DNA of 64,000 nt from Eulemur rufifrons (GCF_041146395.1 NW_027182958.1:124001-188000), one strand, 5' to 3'. Counted from the first letter of the stretch, positions 1 to 12,410 are shown. Numbers and translations: made by a program. Notes: generated from the sequence alone by a model not told the origin.

Positions 1-183
1 AGGAGTTAGGCTTAGAATTAAGGGATAGGGTTTGTTCTTAGGGTAAGTGTTATGCAATAACATTAGGATAGGGGTTAAAGTTAGGGTTACAGTGAGGTTT
101 ACGTGTTAAGGTGAACAATAACATCAGGGTTAGGTGTTATGTTCAAGGTTAGGGTTATGGGTGAGGTGCAGGGTTTTTGCTTA

Positions 184-381
184 GGGCATGGGCCCTGTCA
201 GCACTAGCAGGGGGAGTTAGAGGGCTGTGATTGTCCCCGGGAACCCACTCTATTGTACACAGAGTATGGGCTCCTGGGTTTCATGCAGGACACTGTGGCA
301 GAGCCAGCTTTCACGCATGGCTTTGGAGAATTGTAGGCTTTTAAAACTCTGAGATAGCAAGAAGTCTGAGAATTAGATTTA
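184..381 (+). repeat. Cassette A
   Basis: Begins with GGGCATGGGCCCTGT and ends with GAATTAGATTTA. It contains CATGCAGGACACTGTGGCAG and then the TTGTAGGCTTTTAAAACTCT tail. It is the macro-repeat copy of the cassette at 62034, and its mirror partner on the CCCTAA arm is at 9345. Confidence 0.8.
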
Positions 382-1238
382 GGGTTAGGATTATGGTTAG
401 GGTTAGGGATGAAGATTAGTCAGGGAGAGGGCTTAGGGTTAGGGCTTAAGCTTCGAGTGAGGATTAGGGGTTAGGGAGTAGGTGTTGGGTTTAGTGATAG
501 GGTTAGGGCTTAGGGGTTAGGGTTGGGTTAGGGGCTAGGGTTAGATTTAGAGTGGGGTTAGTGTTAGCGTTAGGGGTTAGGGTTAGGGTTAAGGGATAGG
601 ATAAGGGTTAAGCGTTAAGGCTTAGGGTTAGCGTTAAGTGTTAGGTTTAGTTTTAAGGGTTAGGGTTACAGTTCGAGTTAAGGGTTAGTGTGGGGTTAAC
701 GGTTAGGGCTAGGGTTATGGGTTAAGGATAGAGTTAGGTTTAAGGCTTAGGATTAGGGTTCAGTGTTAGGGTTAGCATTAGGGATTAGGGTTAGGGTTAG
801 GGGTTACGTTTACTCTTAGGGTTAGGTCTAGGCATTAGGGTACGTGTTAGTGTTAGGCTTAAGAGTTAGGGTTAGGTTTAATTGTTAGGATTAGGATCAG
901 GGTTAAGGGTTAGGGTTAAGTGTCAAGTGTTACGGTTAATTTTAGGTGTACGGTTAGGGTTAGCAGTTAGGGTTAGGGTTAGTTTGTAGGGATAAGGTAA
1001 TGTTTAGCAGTTTTGAATTAGCCTTAGGGATTAGGTGTTACAATTGTGGCTAGGAGTTAGGGTTAGAATTAAGGGATAAGGGTTGTTCTTAGGGTAAGTC
1101 TTATGCATTAACGTTAGGATAACGGGTTCAAGTTAGAGTTATGGTGAGGTTGATGTGTTAAGGTGAGCAATAGTATCAGGGTGAGCTGTGATGTTCAGGG
1201 TTAGGGTTATGGGTGAGGGGTAGTGTTTATGCTTATAT

Positions 1239-1430
1239 CACGAGCCCTCTCTGCTCTAGGAGGGGGCTTAGAGGGCTGGGATAGATGCCGGAAGCCATTC
1301 TATCATACGCTGGGTATGGGCCCCTTGGTTTCATGCCGGACACAGTGGCCGAGCCTCCTTCTACACATGGCATGGGAGGATTGTAGGCTTTGTAAACTCT
1401 GAGAAAGCAAGAAGTCTGAGAATTAAATTT
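1239..1430 (+). repeat. Cassette A, diverged at its 5' end
   Basis: The usual GGGCACGGGCCC start is degraded to CACGAGCCCTCT, but the 3' half (GGCATGGGAGGATTGTAGG through GAATTAAATTTA) is intact. Copy of 63089; mirror partner at 8136. Confidence 0.78.
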
Positions 1431-1946
1431 AGGGCTAGGATTAGGGTTAGGGTTAGCAATATAGGTTACTGTTATGGTGAGGGCTTAGGGTTAGGGGTTT
1501 CGGTTAGGGTCAGGGTTAAAGGTTAGTGTTAGGTTTAACAGTTACAATTAGGTTTAGGGTTAAGCTTTAAGGTTTAAGCTTAGGGTTAAGATTAGGGGTT
1601 AGGTTTTGGTACAGGGTAAGGGTTAAGTGCTAGGTTTAGGCTTAAAGATTAGGATTAGGGTTAGGGTTAAGGTTTAGTGTGAAGGTTAACGGTTAGGGTT
1701 AAGGTTAAGTGTTAGGTTTATGGGTTAGGGTTAGGGTTAAGTGTTCATGTTAGGTTTAGGGTTAGAGTTAAGTGTTATGGTTATGGTTAGGGGTTTGGGT
1801 TAGGTTTAGGGTTCATGGTTAAGGTTACATTTAGGGGTTAGGTTTAGGGTAAGCGTTTAGTGTTAGTGTTGGGCATTAGGGTCAGGGCTTAGGTAGGGTT
1901 AGGGGTTAGGGTCAGTGTTTGGGCTTTGATTTGGTGGTTAGTTTAA

Positions 1947-2131
1947 GGGTACAGGACCTGTGTAATCTATGGTGAGAAGGGTGCAGAATGTTTCCATGCG
2001 ACACCACACCATCGGATCCTGGGCCTTTGGCCCAGACCTACTTGCAGGACTCATGCGGAAACTCTACTCACGCATTGCATGGTTGTATTTTAGGCTTGGT
2101 TAACTCTGAGAATGGAAGTAGTGTGAGAAAT
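1947..2131 (+). repeat. Cassette B
   Basis: Starts at GGGTACAGGACCTGTGT, carries CGACACCACACCATCGGATC, and ends with AACTCTGAGAATGGAAGTAG and TGTGAGAAATAGGG. The tail is the segment most like the satellite monomer start. Copy of 63798; mirror partner at 7535. A 69-codon frame across it is not taken as coding because it runs straight into hexamer DNA. Confidence 0.8.
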
Positions 2132-3303
2132 AGGGTTATGGTTAGGGTTAAGGGTTTGGTGTTAGGGGTTAGGGTTCAAGTGAGGTTTAGTGGTTAGGGA
2201 CTAGGATTTAGGGTCAGTGTTAGGGTTAGGGGTTAGTTTTGCATTAGTGGCTAGGGTTAGATTTATGGTTGGGGTTAGTGTTAGGGTTAGGATTAGGCAT
2301 CAGGGTTAGTGTTAGGGTTAAAGGATAGGATTGGGGTTAAGTGTTAAGGCTTAAGGTTTGTGTTAAGTGTTAGGGTTGGGGTTTAGGCTTAGGGTTACGT
2401 TTTGAGTTAAGCTCTAGGATGAGGGTTAAAGATTAGGCTTAGGATTATTGGTTAGGGATAGAGTTATGTTTAAGGGTTAGGGATAGGGTTAGGTTTAGGG
2501 TTCAGTGTTAGGGTTAGCATTAGGGGTTAGGGTTAGGGTTAGGGGTTAGGCGTAGTGATGTATTAAGAGCTATGGTTAGAATTAGGATTGGGGTTAGTGT
2601 TAGGTTTAGGGTTAGGGGTTAGGTTTAGGGTTAAGGGATAGGATTATGGTTAAGGGTTGGGCGTAGGTTTAGGGTTAAGATTTAGTGTTAGGGTCCGGTT
2701 TAAGGGTTAGGGTGAGGGTTAACGGTTAGGGTTAGGGTTGGGGTTAGGGGTTAGGGATATAGTTAGTATTAAGTGTTAGGGTTAGGTTTAGGGTTCAGGG
2801 TTAGGGTTAGCTTTAGGGGTTATGATTAGGGTTAGGTGTTAGTTTAGTGTTAGTGTTAGGTCTAGGCGTCAGGGTAAGGTTTAGGGTTAGGGTTAAGAGC
2901 TAAGGTTGGGTTTAGTCGTTAGGATTAGGATTAGGGTTAGGAGTTAGGGTAAAGGGTCAAGGGTTAGCATTATTTTTAGCCATAGCTTTGGCGTTAGGAG
3001 TAAGGGTTAGGTTCAGTGTTAGGGTAACTGTAGGTTACCGTAACAGTAACTACGTAGGGTAACAGTTAGTGTTAGTGGTTTAGAATTAGGGTTAGGGATT
3101 AGTTGTCACAGTTATGACTAGGAGATAGGGTTAGAATTATGGGATAGGGGTTAATCTCAGGGTAAGTGTTATGCATTAACGTTAGGATAAGAGGTTAAAG
3201 TTCAGGTTACGGTGAGGTTTACATTCTAAAGTGAGCAATAGAATCAGGGTTAAATGTTATTTTCAGGGTTAGAGTTTTGGGTGAGGTGTAGAGTTTATGC
3301 TTA

Positions 3304-3505
3304 GGGCACGGGCCTTGTCTACATTAGGCGGGGGGGGGGGGTTAGGGGCTGGGATTGTCACCAGGAACCCACTCTATCGTACTCTGGTTATGGGCCCCAG
3401 CGGTTCATTCAGGATACAGTGTAAGAGCCTCCTTTCACGCATGGCATGGGAGGATTGTAGGCTTTCTAAACTCTAAGAAAGCAAGAAGACTGAGAATTAG
3501 ATTTA
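3304..3505 (+). repeat. Cassette A with a long G run
   Basis: Complete cassette with a poly-G tract after the GCATTAGGC-type segment (about 3328-3340), where other copies have 4-7 G. Mirror partner at 6436. Confidence 0.78.
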
Positions 3506-4027
3506 GTGTTAGGGTTAGGGTTCGGGTTAAGGATCAAGGTTAGTGTTAGGGTGAAGGCTTAGAGTTAGGGGTTACAGGTAGCGTTACAGGTTACTCTTAG
3601 TTTTAACCATTACAGTTAGGTTCAGGGTTAAGGTTTATGGTTAGGTTTAAGGTTAGGGTTTAGGGTTTGGTACAGGATTAGGGTTAAATATTAGGTTTAG
3701 GGTTAAAGATTACGATTAAGGTTAGGTTTAAAGGTTAGTGTGAGGGTTAACAGTCAGGGTTAAAGTTAAGAGTTAGGGTTAGGGTTAGTGTTAGGATTAA
3801 GGGTTCATGTTAGGTTTAGGGTTAGAGTTAAGTGCTATGGTTAGCGCTCGAGGTTAGGGTTAGGTTTAGGGTTCACAGTTAGGGTTACGTTTAGAGGTTA
3901 GCATTAGGGTTAGGGATTAGCTTTAGGGTAAGAGTTTAGAGTTCGTGTTGGGCTTTAGGCTCAGGGCTTAGGTTTAGGGTCAGAGGTTAGGGTTGATGTT
4001 AGGGCTTAGATTTAGTGGTTAGTTTAA

Positions 4028-4061
4028 GGGCACAGGACCTGTTTATTCTACAGTGAGAGGG
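4028..4061 (+). repeat. Truncated cassette B
   Basis: Only the first ~34 bp of cassette B are present (GGGCACAGGACCTGTTTATT to GTGAGAGG). The sequence then switches abruptly to perfect TTAGGG hexamers. The mirror position on the other arm has a full cassette B (5735), so this copy lost its 3' part. Confidence 0.75.
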
Positions 4062-4163
4062 GTTAGGGTTAGGGTTAGGGTTGTCGTAGGGGTTAAGGTT
4101 AGATTTAACCTTGGGGTTAGTGTTAGGGTTAGGATTAGGGGGTTAGTGTTAGGGTTAGGGGTT

Positions 4164-4180
4164 AAAAACACCTACAGCCA
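4164..4180. other. Head-to-head orientation switch (TTAGGG to CCCTAA)
   Basis: TTAGGG-sense DNA ends with TTAGGGGTTA. About 17 bp of non-telomeric sequence follow (AAAACACCTACAGCCAG), and then CCCTAA-sense DNA begins, with an inverted cassette B starting at 4191. This is the polarity produced when two chromosome ends fuse, but both sides are already degenerate and cassette-bearing, so inversion inside a repeat array is the simpler reading. Confidence 0.85.
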
Positions 4181-4190
4181 GCCCTAACCC

Positions 4191-4376
4191 GATTTCTGAC
4201 ACTTCTTCCATTCTCAGAGTTAACCAAGCCTACAATACAGCCATGTCATGCGTGAGAAGAGGCTCCACCTGAGTCCTATATGTAGGTCTTGGCCCAAGGC
4301 CCAGCGTACGGTGGTGTTGTGTCGCAGCGACCCTGTGCACCACTCTCACCATAGATTAAACAGGTCCTGTGCCCTT
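4191..4376 (-). repeat. Cassette B, outermost on the inverted arm
   Basis: Complete inverted B, from TTTCTGACACTTCTTCCATT to CAGGTCCTGTGCCC. It lies beside the orientation switch and has no partner on the + arm within the window. Confidence 0.78.
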
Positions 4377-4701
4377 AAACTAACTGCTAAATCTCAGCCC
4401 TAATACTAATCCTAACCCCTAACCCTAAAAGTAATCCTTAACCCTAACTGTTAACACTCAAACTAACCCTTAACTCTAACCCTAGTCATGCTCTTTAACC
4501 CTAACCCTAACACTTAACCCTAACCCTGTACCAAACCATAACCCCTAAGCTTAACCCTAACCCTAAACCTAAATCCTAAGTCTAACTGTAACTGTTAAAC
4601 CTAACAGTAACTTTTAACCCTAAAACTAACTGTATCCCCTTACCTGAAGCCCTCACCCTAAGATTAAACTTCATCCCTAACCATAACGATAATCCTAACC
4701 T

Positions 4702-4900
4702 TAAATCTAATTCTCAGACTTCTTACTTTCTTAGAGATTTGAAAGCTTACAATCCTCCTTTACCATGCGTGAAATCAGGCTCTGCCAGAGTGTCCTACAA
4801 GAAACCCATGGGCCCATACCCTGCATACGATAGAGTGGGTTTCTGGTGACAATCGCATCCCCCTCAATCCCACTCCTAGGGCAGACAGGGCCCATACCCT
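4702..4900 (-). repeat. Cassette A
   Basis: Inverted A with the GGGCCCATACCC-type element and the ATGCGTGAAATCAGGCTC segment. Together with the B at 4191 it forms an extra outer A-B pair that the + arm lacks. Confidence 0.78.
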
Positions 4901-5734
4901 AAGCAAAACCCTATCCCTCACTCATAATTCTAACCCTGATCCTATTGCTCACCTTAACAAATAAACCTCACCGTAAACCTAACTTTAACCACTTATCCTA
5001 ACATTAATGCATAACACTTATGCTAAGAACAACCCCTATCACTTAATTCTAACCCTAACTCCTAGCCATAACAGTAACCCCTAATCCCTAACCCTAATTC
5101 TAACCACTAAACATTACCTTAACCCTACAAACAACCCTAATACTAACCCTAACCTTAAACACTAACCCTAACCTTATCCCTAAACATAACCTTAAAAGTT
5201 TACCCTAAACCCTTACCCTATCCCCTAACCCTAAGCCTAACCCTTAATTCTGATCCTAATCCTAACAATTAAACCTAACCCTAACCCTTAACCCTAACAC
5301 TAACCCTTACCTTAATGCCGAGACCTAATCTTAGCAGTAAAGCTACCTCTAACCCTAACCCTAGACCTTAAACCTAACACTATCCCTAACTTATAACCCT
5401 AACCCTAACTGTTAACCCTCACCCTAACCCTTAACTTGGACCATAACCCTAACCCTTAACCCTAACCCTATCCCTTAATGCTAACCCTAAGCCTTAACCC
5501 TTAACCCTAATCCTATCCCTTAAGCCTAACCCTAACCCTAATTCCTAACCCTAACCATAATCCCTAACCCTAACCCTAACACTAACCCTAACTCTGAATC
5601 TAACCCTAGCCCCTAAACCAACACTAACCCCTAACCCCTAACCCTAACACTAACACTAACTCCTAATTTCTAACCCCTGAACCACACTCGAACCCTAACC
5701 CCTAACCCCAAACAATTAACCATAACCATAACCC

Positions 5735-5920
5735 TAATTCTCACATTTCCTCCATTTTCAGAGTTCACCAAGCCTACAATAGAGCCATGCCATGAGTGAG
5801 AAGAGGCTCCGCCTGAGTCCTGCATGTAGGTCTGGGCCCAAGGCCCAGGTACGATGGTGTGGTGTCAAGGGGACCAATTCTGCACCCTTCTCACCATAGA
5901 TTAAACAGGTCCTGTGCCCT
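5735..5920 (-). repeat. Cassette B
   Basis: Complete inverted B ending CAGGTCCTGTGCCCTTAAAC. It is the mirror counterpart of the truncated B at 4028. Confidence 0.78.
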
Positions 5921-6435
5921 TAAACTAACCGCTAAATCTAAGCCCTAACACTAAACCTAAACGCTAACCCTAAATCTAAGCCCTTATCCTAATGCCCAAC
6001 ACTAACACCAAACACTCACCCTAAACCTAACCCGTAACCCTAACCCCTAAACGTAACCCTAACCATGCACCCTATATCTAACCCTAACCCCTAACCCTAA
6101 CCATAACACTTAACTCTAACCCTAAACTAACATAAACCCTTAACACTAAACCTAATCCCTAACCCTCATGCTTAACCCTAACCGTTAATCCTCACACTTA
6201 CCTTTAAACCTAACCCTAATTGTAATCTTTAACTCTAAACTTAACACTTAAACCTTAACCTGTACCAAAACCTATCCCCTAAACTGAACCCTAACACTAA
6301 ACCTTAACGCTAAACCTAACTGTAACTGTTAAACCTAACACTAACCTTTAACTCTGACGCTAAACCTAACCCCTAACCCTAAGGCATCACCTTAACACTA
6401 AACTTCATCCCTAATTCTAACCATAATCCTAACCC

Positions 6436-6634
6436 TAAATCTAATTCTCAGACTTTTTCTTTCTCAGAGTTTAGAAAGCCTATAATCCTCCCATGCCATG
6501 TGTGAAAGGAGGCCCTGCCACTGTGTCCAGCATGAAACCCAGGGGCCAATACCCAGCATACGATAGAGTGATTTCCCGGCGAATATGCTAGCCCCCTAAC
6601 CTCTCCGCCTAGTGCAGACAAGGCACGTGCCCTA
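6436..6634 (-). repeat. Cassette A
   Basis: Complete inverted A; mirror partner is 3304. A 65-codon minus-strand frame here is repeat phase only, since it recurs wherever cassette A occurs and stops in hexamer DNA. Confidence 0.78.
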
Positions 6635-7191
6635 AGCATAAACACAACCCCTAACCAATAACCCTAACCATAACTGTTAACTCTCACCCTAACATTTAAC
6701 CCTGACACTAACCCTAACCCGTAAACCTATCCCTAAACCTTTACCCAAAGCCTAAGCCTTAACTCTAACACTATCATTTAACCCTAGCCCTAACCCCTAA
6801 ATGTTACACTAACCATGAACCCTAAGCCTAACCGTAACCCCTAACACTAACCATAACACTTAACTGTAACCCTAAACCTAACAAGACCCCTTAACCCTAA
6901 CACTAACCCCTAACCCTAGCCCTTAAACTTAACCCTAAACTTTTACCCTCACACTAACCTTTAACACTAACCATAATGCTAATCTTTAACCCTAAACCTA
7001 ACACTTAACTCTTACCCTGTACGAAACCCTAACCCCTGACCTTAACCCTGACAATAAACCTTAACCCTAAACCTAACTTTAACCGTTAAAACTAACACTA
7101 ACCTTAACCCTAACTCTAACCCTAACCCTTAACCCTAAGCCCTCACCCTAACACTAATCGTCATCCCTAATCCTAACCATAATCCTAACCC

Positions 7192-7236
7192 TAAATCTTA
7201 ATCTCAGACGTCTTCCTCTCTCAGAGTTTAAAAAGC
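7192..7236 (-). repeat. Fragment of cassette A (3' end only)
   Basis: Only the terminal ~45 bp survive (CTAAATCTTAATCTCAGACG through AGAGTTTAAAAAGCC). The sequence then passes into CCCTCACCCTAAAATTTAAC hexamer DNA. It looks like a recombination or deletion breakpoint inside a cassette. Confidence 0.72.
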
Positions 7237-7534
7237 CCTCACCCTAAAATTTAACCCTAAACCTAACTGTAACTGTTTAAACTAACACTAATCTTTAACC
7301 ATAACCCTAACCCTTAACCTGAACCCTAAGCCAAACTCTTAACCCTAATCCTATCCTTTAACCCTAACTCTAATCCCTAACTTGAACGCTAACACTAACC
7401 CCAACCCTAAACCTAACCCTAGCCCCTAACCCAACCCCTAACCCTAACACTAACCCTAACCCCTAATGCCTAACCCCTAACCCTCATTTGAACACTCTCC
7501 CCTAAACCCAAATCCCTAACCCTAACCATAACCC

Positions 7535-7720
7535 TAATTCTCACACTTCTTCCATTCTAAGAGTTAACCAAGCCTACAATACAACCATGCCATGCGTGAG
7601 AACAGGCTCCCCCTGATTCCTGCATGTAGGTCTGAGCCCAAGGCCCAGGGTACAATGCTGTGGTGTCTCAGCGACCCATTCCACACCCTTCTCATCATAG
7701 ATTAAACAGGTCTTCTGACC
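7535..7720 (-). repeat. Cassette B
   Basis: Complete inverted B with a local change at its outer end (TCTTCTGACC for TCCTGTGCCC). Mirror partner at 1947 and 63798. Confidence 0.77.
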
Positions 7721-8135
7721 TTAAACTAATCGCTAAATCTAAGTCCTAACACTAACACTAACCCCTACCCTAAACAGAAACCCTGACACAAACTCCCTTC
7801 ACTAACACTATACCCTTACACCAACCTAACCCCTAAACCTAACCCCTAAACATAACCCTAACCATGAACCCTAAACCTGAACCTAAACCCTAACACTTAA
7901 GTGTAACCCTAAACCTAACACGAACCCCTAATCTTAACCCTAAACCCTAACCCTAACCCTTCACCTTAACCCTAACCGTTAACCCTCAGCTAACGCTTAA
8001 ACCTAACACTAATCCTAATCTTTACCCCTAAGCCGAACACTTAACCCTAACCCTGTACCAAACCCTAATCCCTAACACTAAGCCCTCTCCCTAACACTAA
8101 ACTTCATCCCTAACCCTAACCGTAATCCTAACCCT

Positions 8136-8333
8136 AAATCTAATTCTCAGACTTCTTGCTTCTCAGAGTTTAGAAACCCTACAATCCTCCCATGCCATGC
8201 ATGAAAGGAGGCTCTGCCACTGTGCCCTGCATGAAACCCAGAGGCCCATACCCAGCATACGATAGAGTGGGTTCCTGGTGACAATCCCAGCCTCCGAACC
8301 CCCCCAACTAGTGAAGACAGGGCCTGTGCCCTA
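8136..8333 (-). repeat. Cassette A
   Basis: Complete inverted A; mirror partner at 1239 and 63089. Unlike those copies it keeps the GGGCC element at its outer end. Confidence 0.77.
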
Positions 8334-9344
8334 AGCATAAACACTGCCCCTAACCCATAACCCTAACCCTGATCATAACATCTGACCCTGATCCTATTGC
8401 TCACCTTAACATGTAAAACTCACCATAACCCTAACCCTAACCCCTTATCCTAACGTTAATGAATAATACTTACCCTGAGGACAACACCTATCCCATAATT
8501 CTAACCCTAACTCTTATTCATAACTGTAAAACCTAATACCTAATTGTAAGCTGCTAACCCTAAATTTAACCCTACCAACAGCCCTAACACTAACCCTAAC
8601 CCTAACCCTTGATCCTTAACCCTAAACCCTAACCCTAACCCTAACCCTAAGTATAAACTCTACCCCTCACCCATAACCCTAACCCTAAACATAAAACCTA
8701 ACCCTGATCCTATTGCTCACCTTAACACGTAAAGCTCACCGTAACACTAATTTTAACCGCTTACCCTAACTTTAAGCATAAAACTGACCCTGAGACCAAC
8801 CCCTATTCCATAAATCTAACCCTAACTCCTTACCATAACCATAACACCTAATCCCTAACCCTAATTCTAAACTGCTAAACCTAACCTTAAGCCTACAAAA
8901 AACCTTAACGGTAACACTAACCCTAACACCTAATCCTAACCCTGTGCCTGAAAGTAAACCTAACCCTTAACCTTTAACCCTAATGCTAACCCATAACCCT
9001 AACCATAACACTTTACTCTAACCCTAAATCTAACACGAGCGCTTAACACTAGCCCTAAACCCTAACCCTAACCCTTAAACACAAACCTAACCGTTAACAC
9101 TCACACTAACCGTCAACCCTAATCTGAATTCTAATCTTTAACCCTAAACCTAACACTTAACCCTAACCCTGTACCAAACCCTAACCCCTAACCATAACCC
9201 TCACCCTAAAACGTAACCCTAAACCTAACTGTAACCGTTAAACCTAACTCTAACATTTAACCTTAACTCTACCCATAATCCCTAGCCCTAATCCCTCACC
9301 CTAGCACTAACCTCATTCCTAACCCTAACTATAATCCTAACCCT

Positions 9345-9549
9345 AAATCTAATTATCAGACTTCTTGCTTTCTCAGCGTTAGAAAGCCTACAATCCTCCC
9401 ATGCCATGAATAAAAGGAGGCTCTACCACTGTGTCCTGCCGGAAACCCCAGTGCCCATACTCAGCATACACTAGAGTGGGTTCCCGACGACAATCGCAAC
9501 CCCAAACTCCTCCCCCCCCCCGCCTAGTGCAGACAGGGCCCGAGTCGTA
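9345..9549 (-). repeat. Cassette A
   Basis: Inverted A with a C-run near 9511 that mirrors the G-run of other A copies. Mirror partner at 184 and 62034, although its GGCATGGGAGG box differs from their GGCTTTGGAGA variant. Confidence 0.75.
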
Positions 9550-10210
9550 AGCATAAACCCTACCCTTCACCCCTAACAATAACCCTGAACATAACACCTG
9601 ACCCTGATCTCATTGCTCACCTTAAAATGTAAATCTCACCATAACCCTAAATTTAACCCCTTATCATAACGTTAATGCATAACACTTACCCTGAGAACAA
9701 CTCCTATCTCTGAATTCTAACCCTAACTCCAAGCCATAACCATAACACCTAATCCCTAATGCGAATTCTAAACTGCTAACCCTAACCTTAAACCTACCAT
9801 CAAACGAAACATTACCCTAGCCCCTAACTTTAAAACTATGCCTAAAAATAACCCTAACACTTCACCCTTAATCCTAACCCCTAACTCTAACCCTAACCCT
9901 ATCCCTAAGACCTTAACCATAACCCTAACTGTTAACCCTCACCCTAACACGTAACCCTGAACTTAACCCTAAACCTTAACACTAACCCTTAACCCTAACC
10001 CTAAGCCACACCCTTAACCATAATCCTATCCTTTAACCCTAAACTCTAACCCTAATATTAACCCCAACCCTAAACCTAACCCTAGCACCCTAACCCAAAC
10101 CCAACAACTAACCCCTATCCCTAACACTAACCCTAACTCCTAATCCCTAGGACCTAACCCTGACTCGAACCATAATCCCAAACTCCAAACCCCTAACCCA
10201 AACCCTAACC

Positions 10211-10398
10211 CTGATTCTCACACTACTTCCATTCTCAGAGTGAAGCAAGCCTACAATACAGCTATACTATGCGTGAGATGAGGCTCCACCTGAGTCCTGC
10301 ATGTAGGTCCTTTCCCAAGGATCAGGGAACGATTTTGTGCTTTCGTGGAGACTCCGACAGCACCCTTCTCACTGTAGATAAAACAGGTCCTGTGCCCT
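10211..10398 (-). repeat. Cassette B, diverged
   Basis: Inverted B in which the ACACCACACCAT segment has become GATTTTGTGCTTTCGTG on +. The same variant occurs at 12411 and in the + arm at 54116 and 58808, defining a B subfamily. By order its mirror partner is 61039. Confidence 0.74.
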
Positions 10399-10900
10399 TA
10401 AACTAACAGCTAAATCTCAGCCCTAACACTAACACTAACCCCTAACCGTAAACATAAGCTCCGACCGTAACGCTGAACACGAACTCTAAAACCTTACCCT
10501 AAACCTAAGTCCTAACCCTAACACTAACCCCTAAACATAACACTAACCATGAACCCTAAACCTAACCCTAACCATAACACTTAACGCTAACCCTAAAGCC
10601 TACACGAAGACTTATTCCTAACACTAACAAAAACCCTAGCCCTTAGTCTTGATCCTTACCATTAACCCTCACACTAGCCCTTAACCCTAACCCTAATCCT
10701 AATCTTTAACCCTAAAGCTAAAACTTAAGCCTAACACTGTACCAAATGCTAAACCTTAACCTTAACCCTAACCCTAAAACATAACCATAAACCTGACTGT
10801 AACTGTTAAACCTAACACTAACCTTTAACCCTAACCACTGACCTTAAGAACGCACCCTAAGACTAACCTTCATCCCTAAACATTACCATAAACCTACCCC

Positions 10901-11100
10901 TAAATCTAATTCTCAAACTTCTTGCTTTCTCAGAGTTTAGAAAGCCTACAATTCTCCCATGTCATGAGTAAAGGGAGGCTCTGCCACTGTGTCCTGCAAG
11001 AAACCCGGGGACCCATAAGTAGTGCATGATAGAGCGGGTTCCCAGTGTCAATCCTAGTCTCTAACCCCCCCCTCCTGGTGAAGACAGGGCCCGTGCGTTA
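10901..11100 (-). repeat. Cassette A
   Basis: Inverted A whose box reads GTCATGAGTAAAGGGAGGCT on +. The ACTCATGGCATG-type variant links it to 14970, 55636 and 60320. Mirror partner 60320. Confidence 0.76.
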
Positions 11101-11412
11101 AGCAAAAACACTATACCTAACAGATAACCCTAACTCCAAACATAAAACCTAACTCTGATCGTGTTGCTCACCTTAAAACATAAACCTAACCATAACCCTA
11201 ATTTATCCCCTTATGTTAACGTTAATGCATAGCACCCAAAGAAGAAGCCCTATCCCATAATTCTAAACCTAACCCCTAGCCATAACCATAACACCTCATC
11301 CATATTCTAAAGTGCAAACCCTAAACTTCAACCTACCATCAACCCTAACCCTAACCCTAAGCCCTCACCCTCACACTAATCTTCATCCCTAAACCGTGCC
11401 ATAATCCTAACC

Positions 11413-11612
11413 TGAAATCTAATTCTCAGACTTCTTGCTTTCTCAGAGTTTTGAAAGCCTACAATCCTACTAAGCCATGCATGAAAGCCCGCTCTGCCAC
11501 AGTGTCCTGCAGGAAACCAGAGGCCCATACACTGCATACGATAGAGTAGGTTACCAGCGACCATCACAGACCCCTATCTTCGCCTCCTAGTGCATACAGG
11601 GCCCGTGCCCTA
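11413..11612 (-). repeat. Cassette A-prime
   Basis: Marked by AATCCTACTAAGCCATGCAT on + (GGCTTAGTAGG on the other strand) where ordinary A has GGCATGGGAGG. The same marker occurs at 15504, 55118 and 59794, making A-prime a useful alignment anchor. Mirror partner 59794. Confidence 0.8.
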
Positions 11613-12410
11613 AGCATAAACCCTACACCTCACCCATAAGCCTAACCCAGAACATAACACCTAACCCTGATCATACTGCTCACCTTAAGAGGTAAAGCTC
11701 ACCGTAACCCTAACTTTAACCCCTTATCTTAACGTTAATGCATGACACCCTGAGAACAAGCACTATACTGTAATTCTAACCCTAACTCCTAGCCATAACC
11801 ATAACACCTGATCCCGAATTCTGATACGCCAACCCTAACCTTAATCCTACCAACAACACTAACACTAACCCTAACCCCTTACCCTAACCCTACGCATAAA
11901 AATAACCCTAACCATTGATCCTTAGTCATAACCCCTACCCTTAACCCTAACCCTTAACCCTAAACCCAAGCCTAACCATTAAACATAACCCTAACACTTA
12001 ACCCTAAACCTAACCTTTACCTTAATGCCTAGAGATCTAACCCTAACACTGACTTACAGTTAACACTAACCCTAACCCCCTAATGTTAATCTTAAACCTG
12101 AACCATAAACCTAACCCTTAACCCTAATCCTATCCCTAACCCCCTAACCCTAACCCTAACTGTTAACCCTCACCCTAACCCTTAACCCTGACCCTAACCC
12201 TAAACCTGAACCCTAACCCTAAGCCTAACCCTTAACCCTAACCCTATCCCTTAACCCTAACGCCTAATCCTAACTCCAAACCTAAACCCTCCCCTGGACC
12301 CCTAAACCAGACTTAACACCTAACCCATAACACTTACTCTAACCCTAACCACTAATCCCTAGCACCTAACCCTGACTCCAAACCTAACCCCTAACTCGAA
12401 ACCCCTAACC

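Larger units (their letters stand above)
1..2149 (+). repeat. Direct repeat, copy 1 of the ~61.85-kb macro-period
   Basis: This stretch matches 61851-64000 base for base with scattered substitutions. By eye I count about a dozen single-base differences in the first ~800 bp, four of them clustered near 244-252. Landmarks include the same three cassettes in the same order (184, 1239 and 1947 against 62034, 63089 and 63798). The match runs to both window edges, so its true extent is unknown. Confidence 0.9.
1..4163 (+). repeat. Degenerate telomere-like array, TTAGGG sense on +
   Basis: Nearly all of this stretch is TTAGGG-type hexamers broken by single-base changes and small indels (TTAAGG, TTAGTG, GTTACG, TTAGGTT). 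Perfect runs are only a few hexamers long, unlike a functional chromosome end. Non-telomeric cassettes interrupt it at 184, 1239, 1947, 3304 and 4028. The first 2149 bp recur at the far end of the window. The part at about 2880-3300 is a diverged relative of the 1.87-kb HORs at 38.66-52 kb, sharing the same order of landmark words before its cassette. No gene is visible. Confidence 0.93.

Noticed and set aside
1..4163. A functional telomere or chromosome end
   Set aside because: Hexamers are heavily mutated, perfect runs are very short, and cassettes interrupt them. Orientation also switches twice within the window.
4164..4180. A recent chromosome fusion point
   Set aside because: Both sides are already degenerate cassette-bearing arrays, and the same arms recur in mirror image around the satellite. 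Repeat-internal inversion is simpler; kept only as a finding to test.
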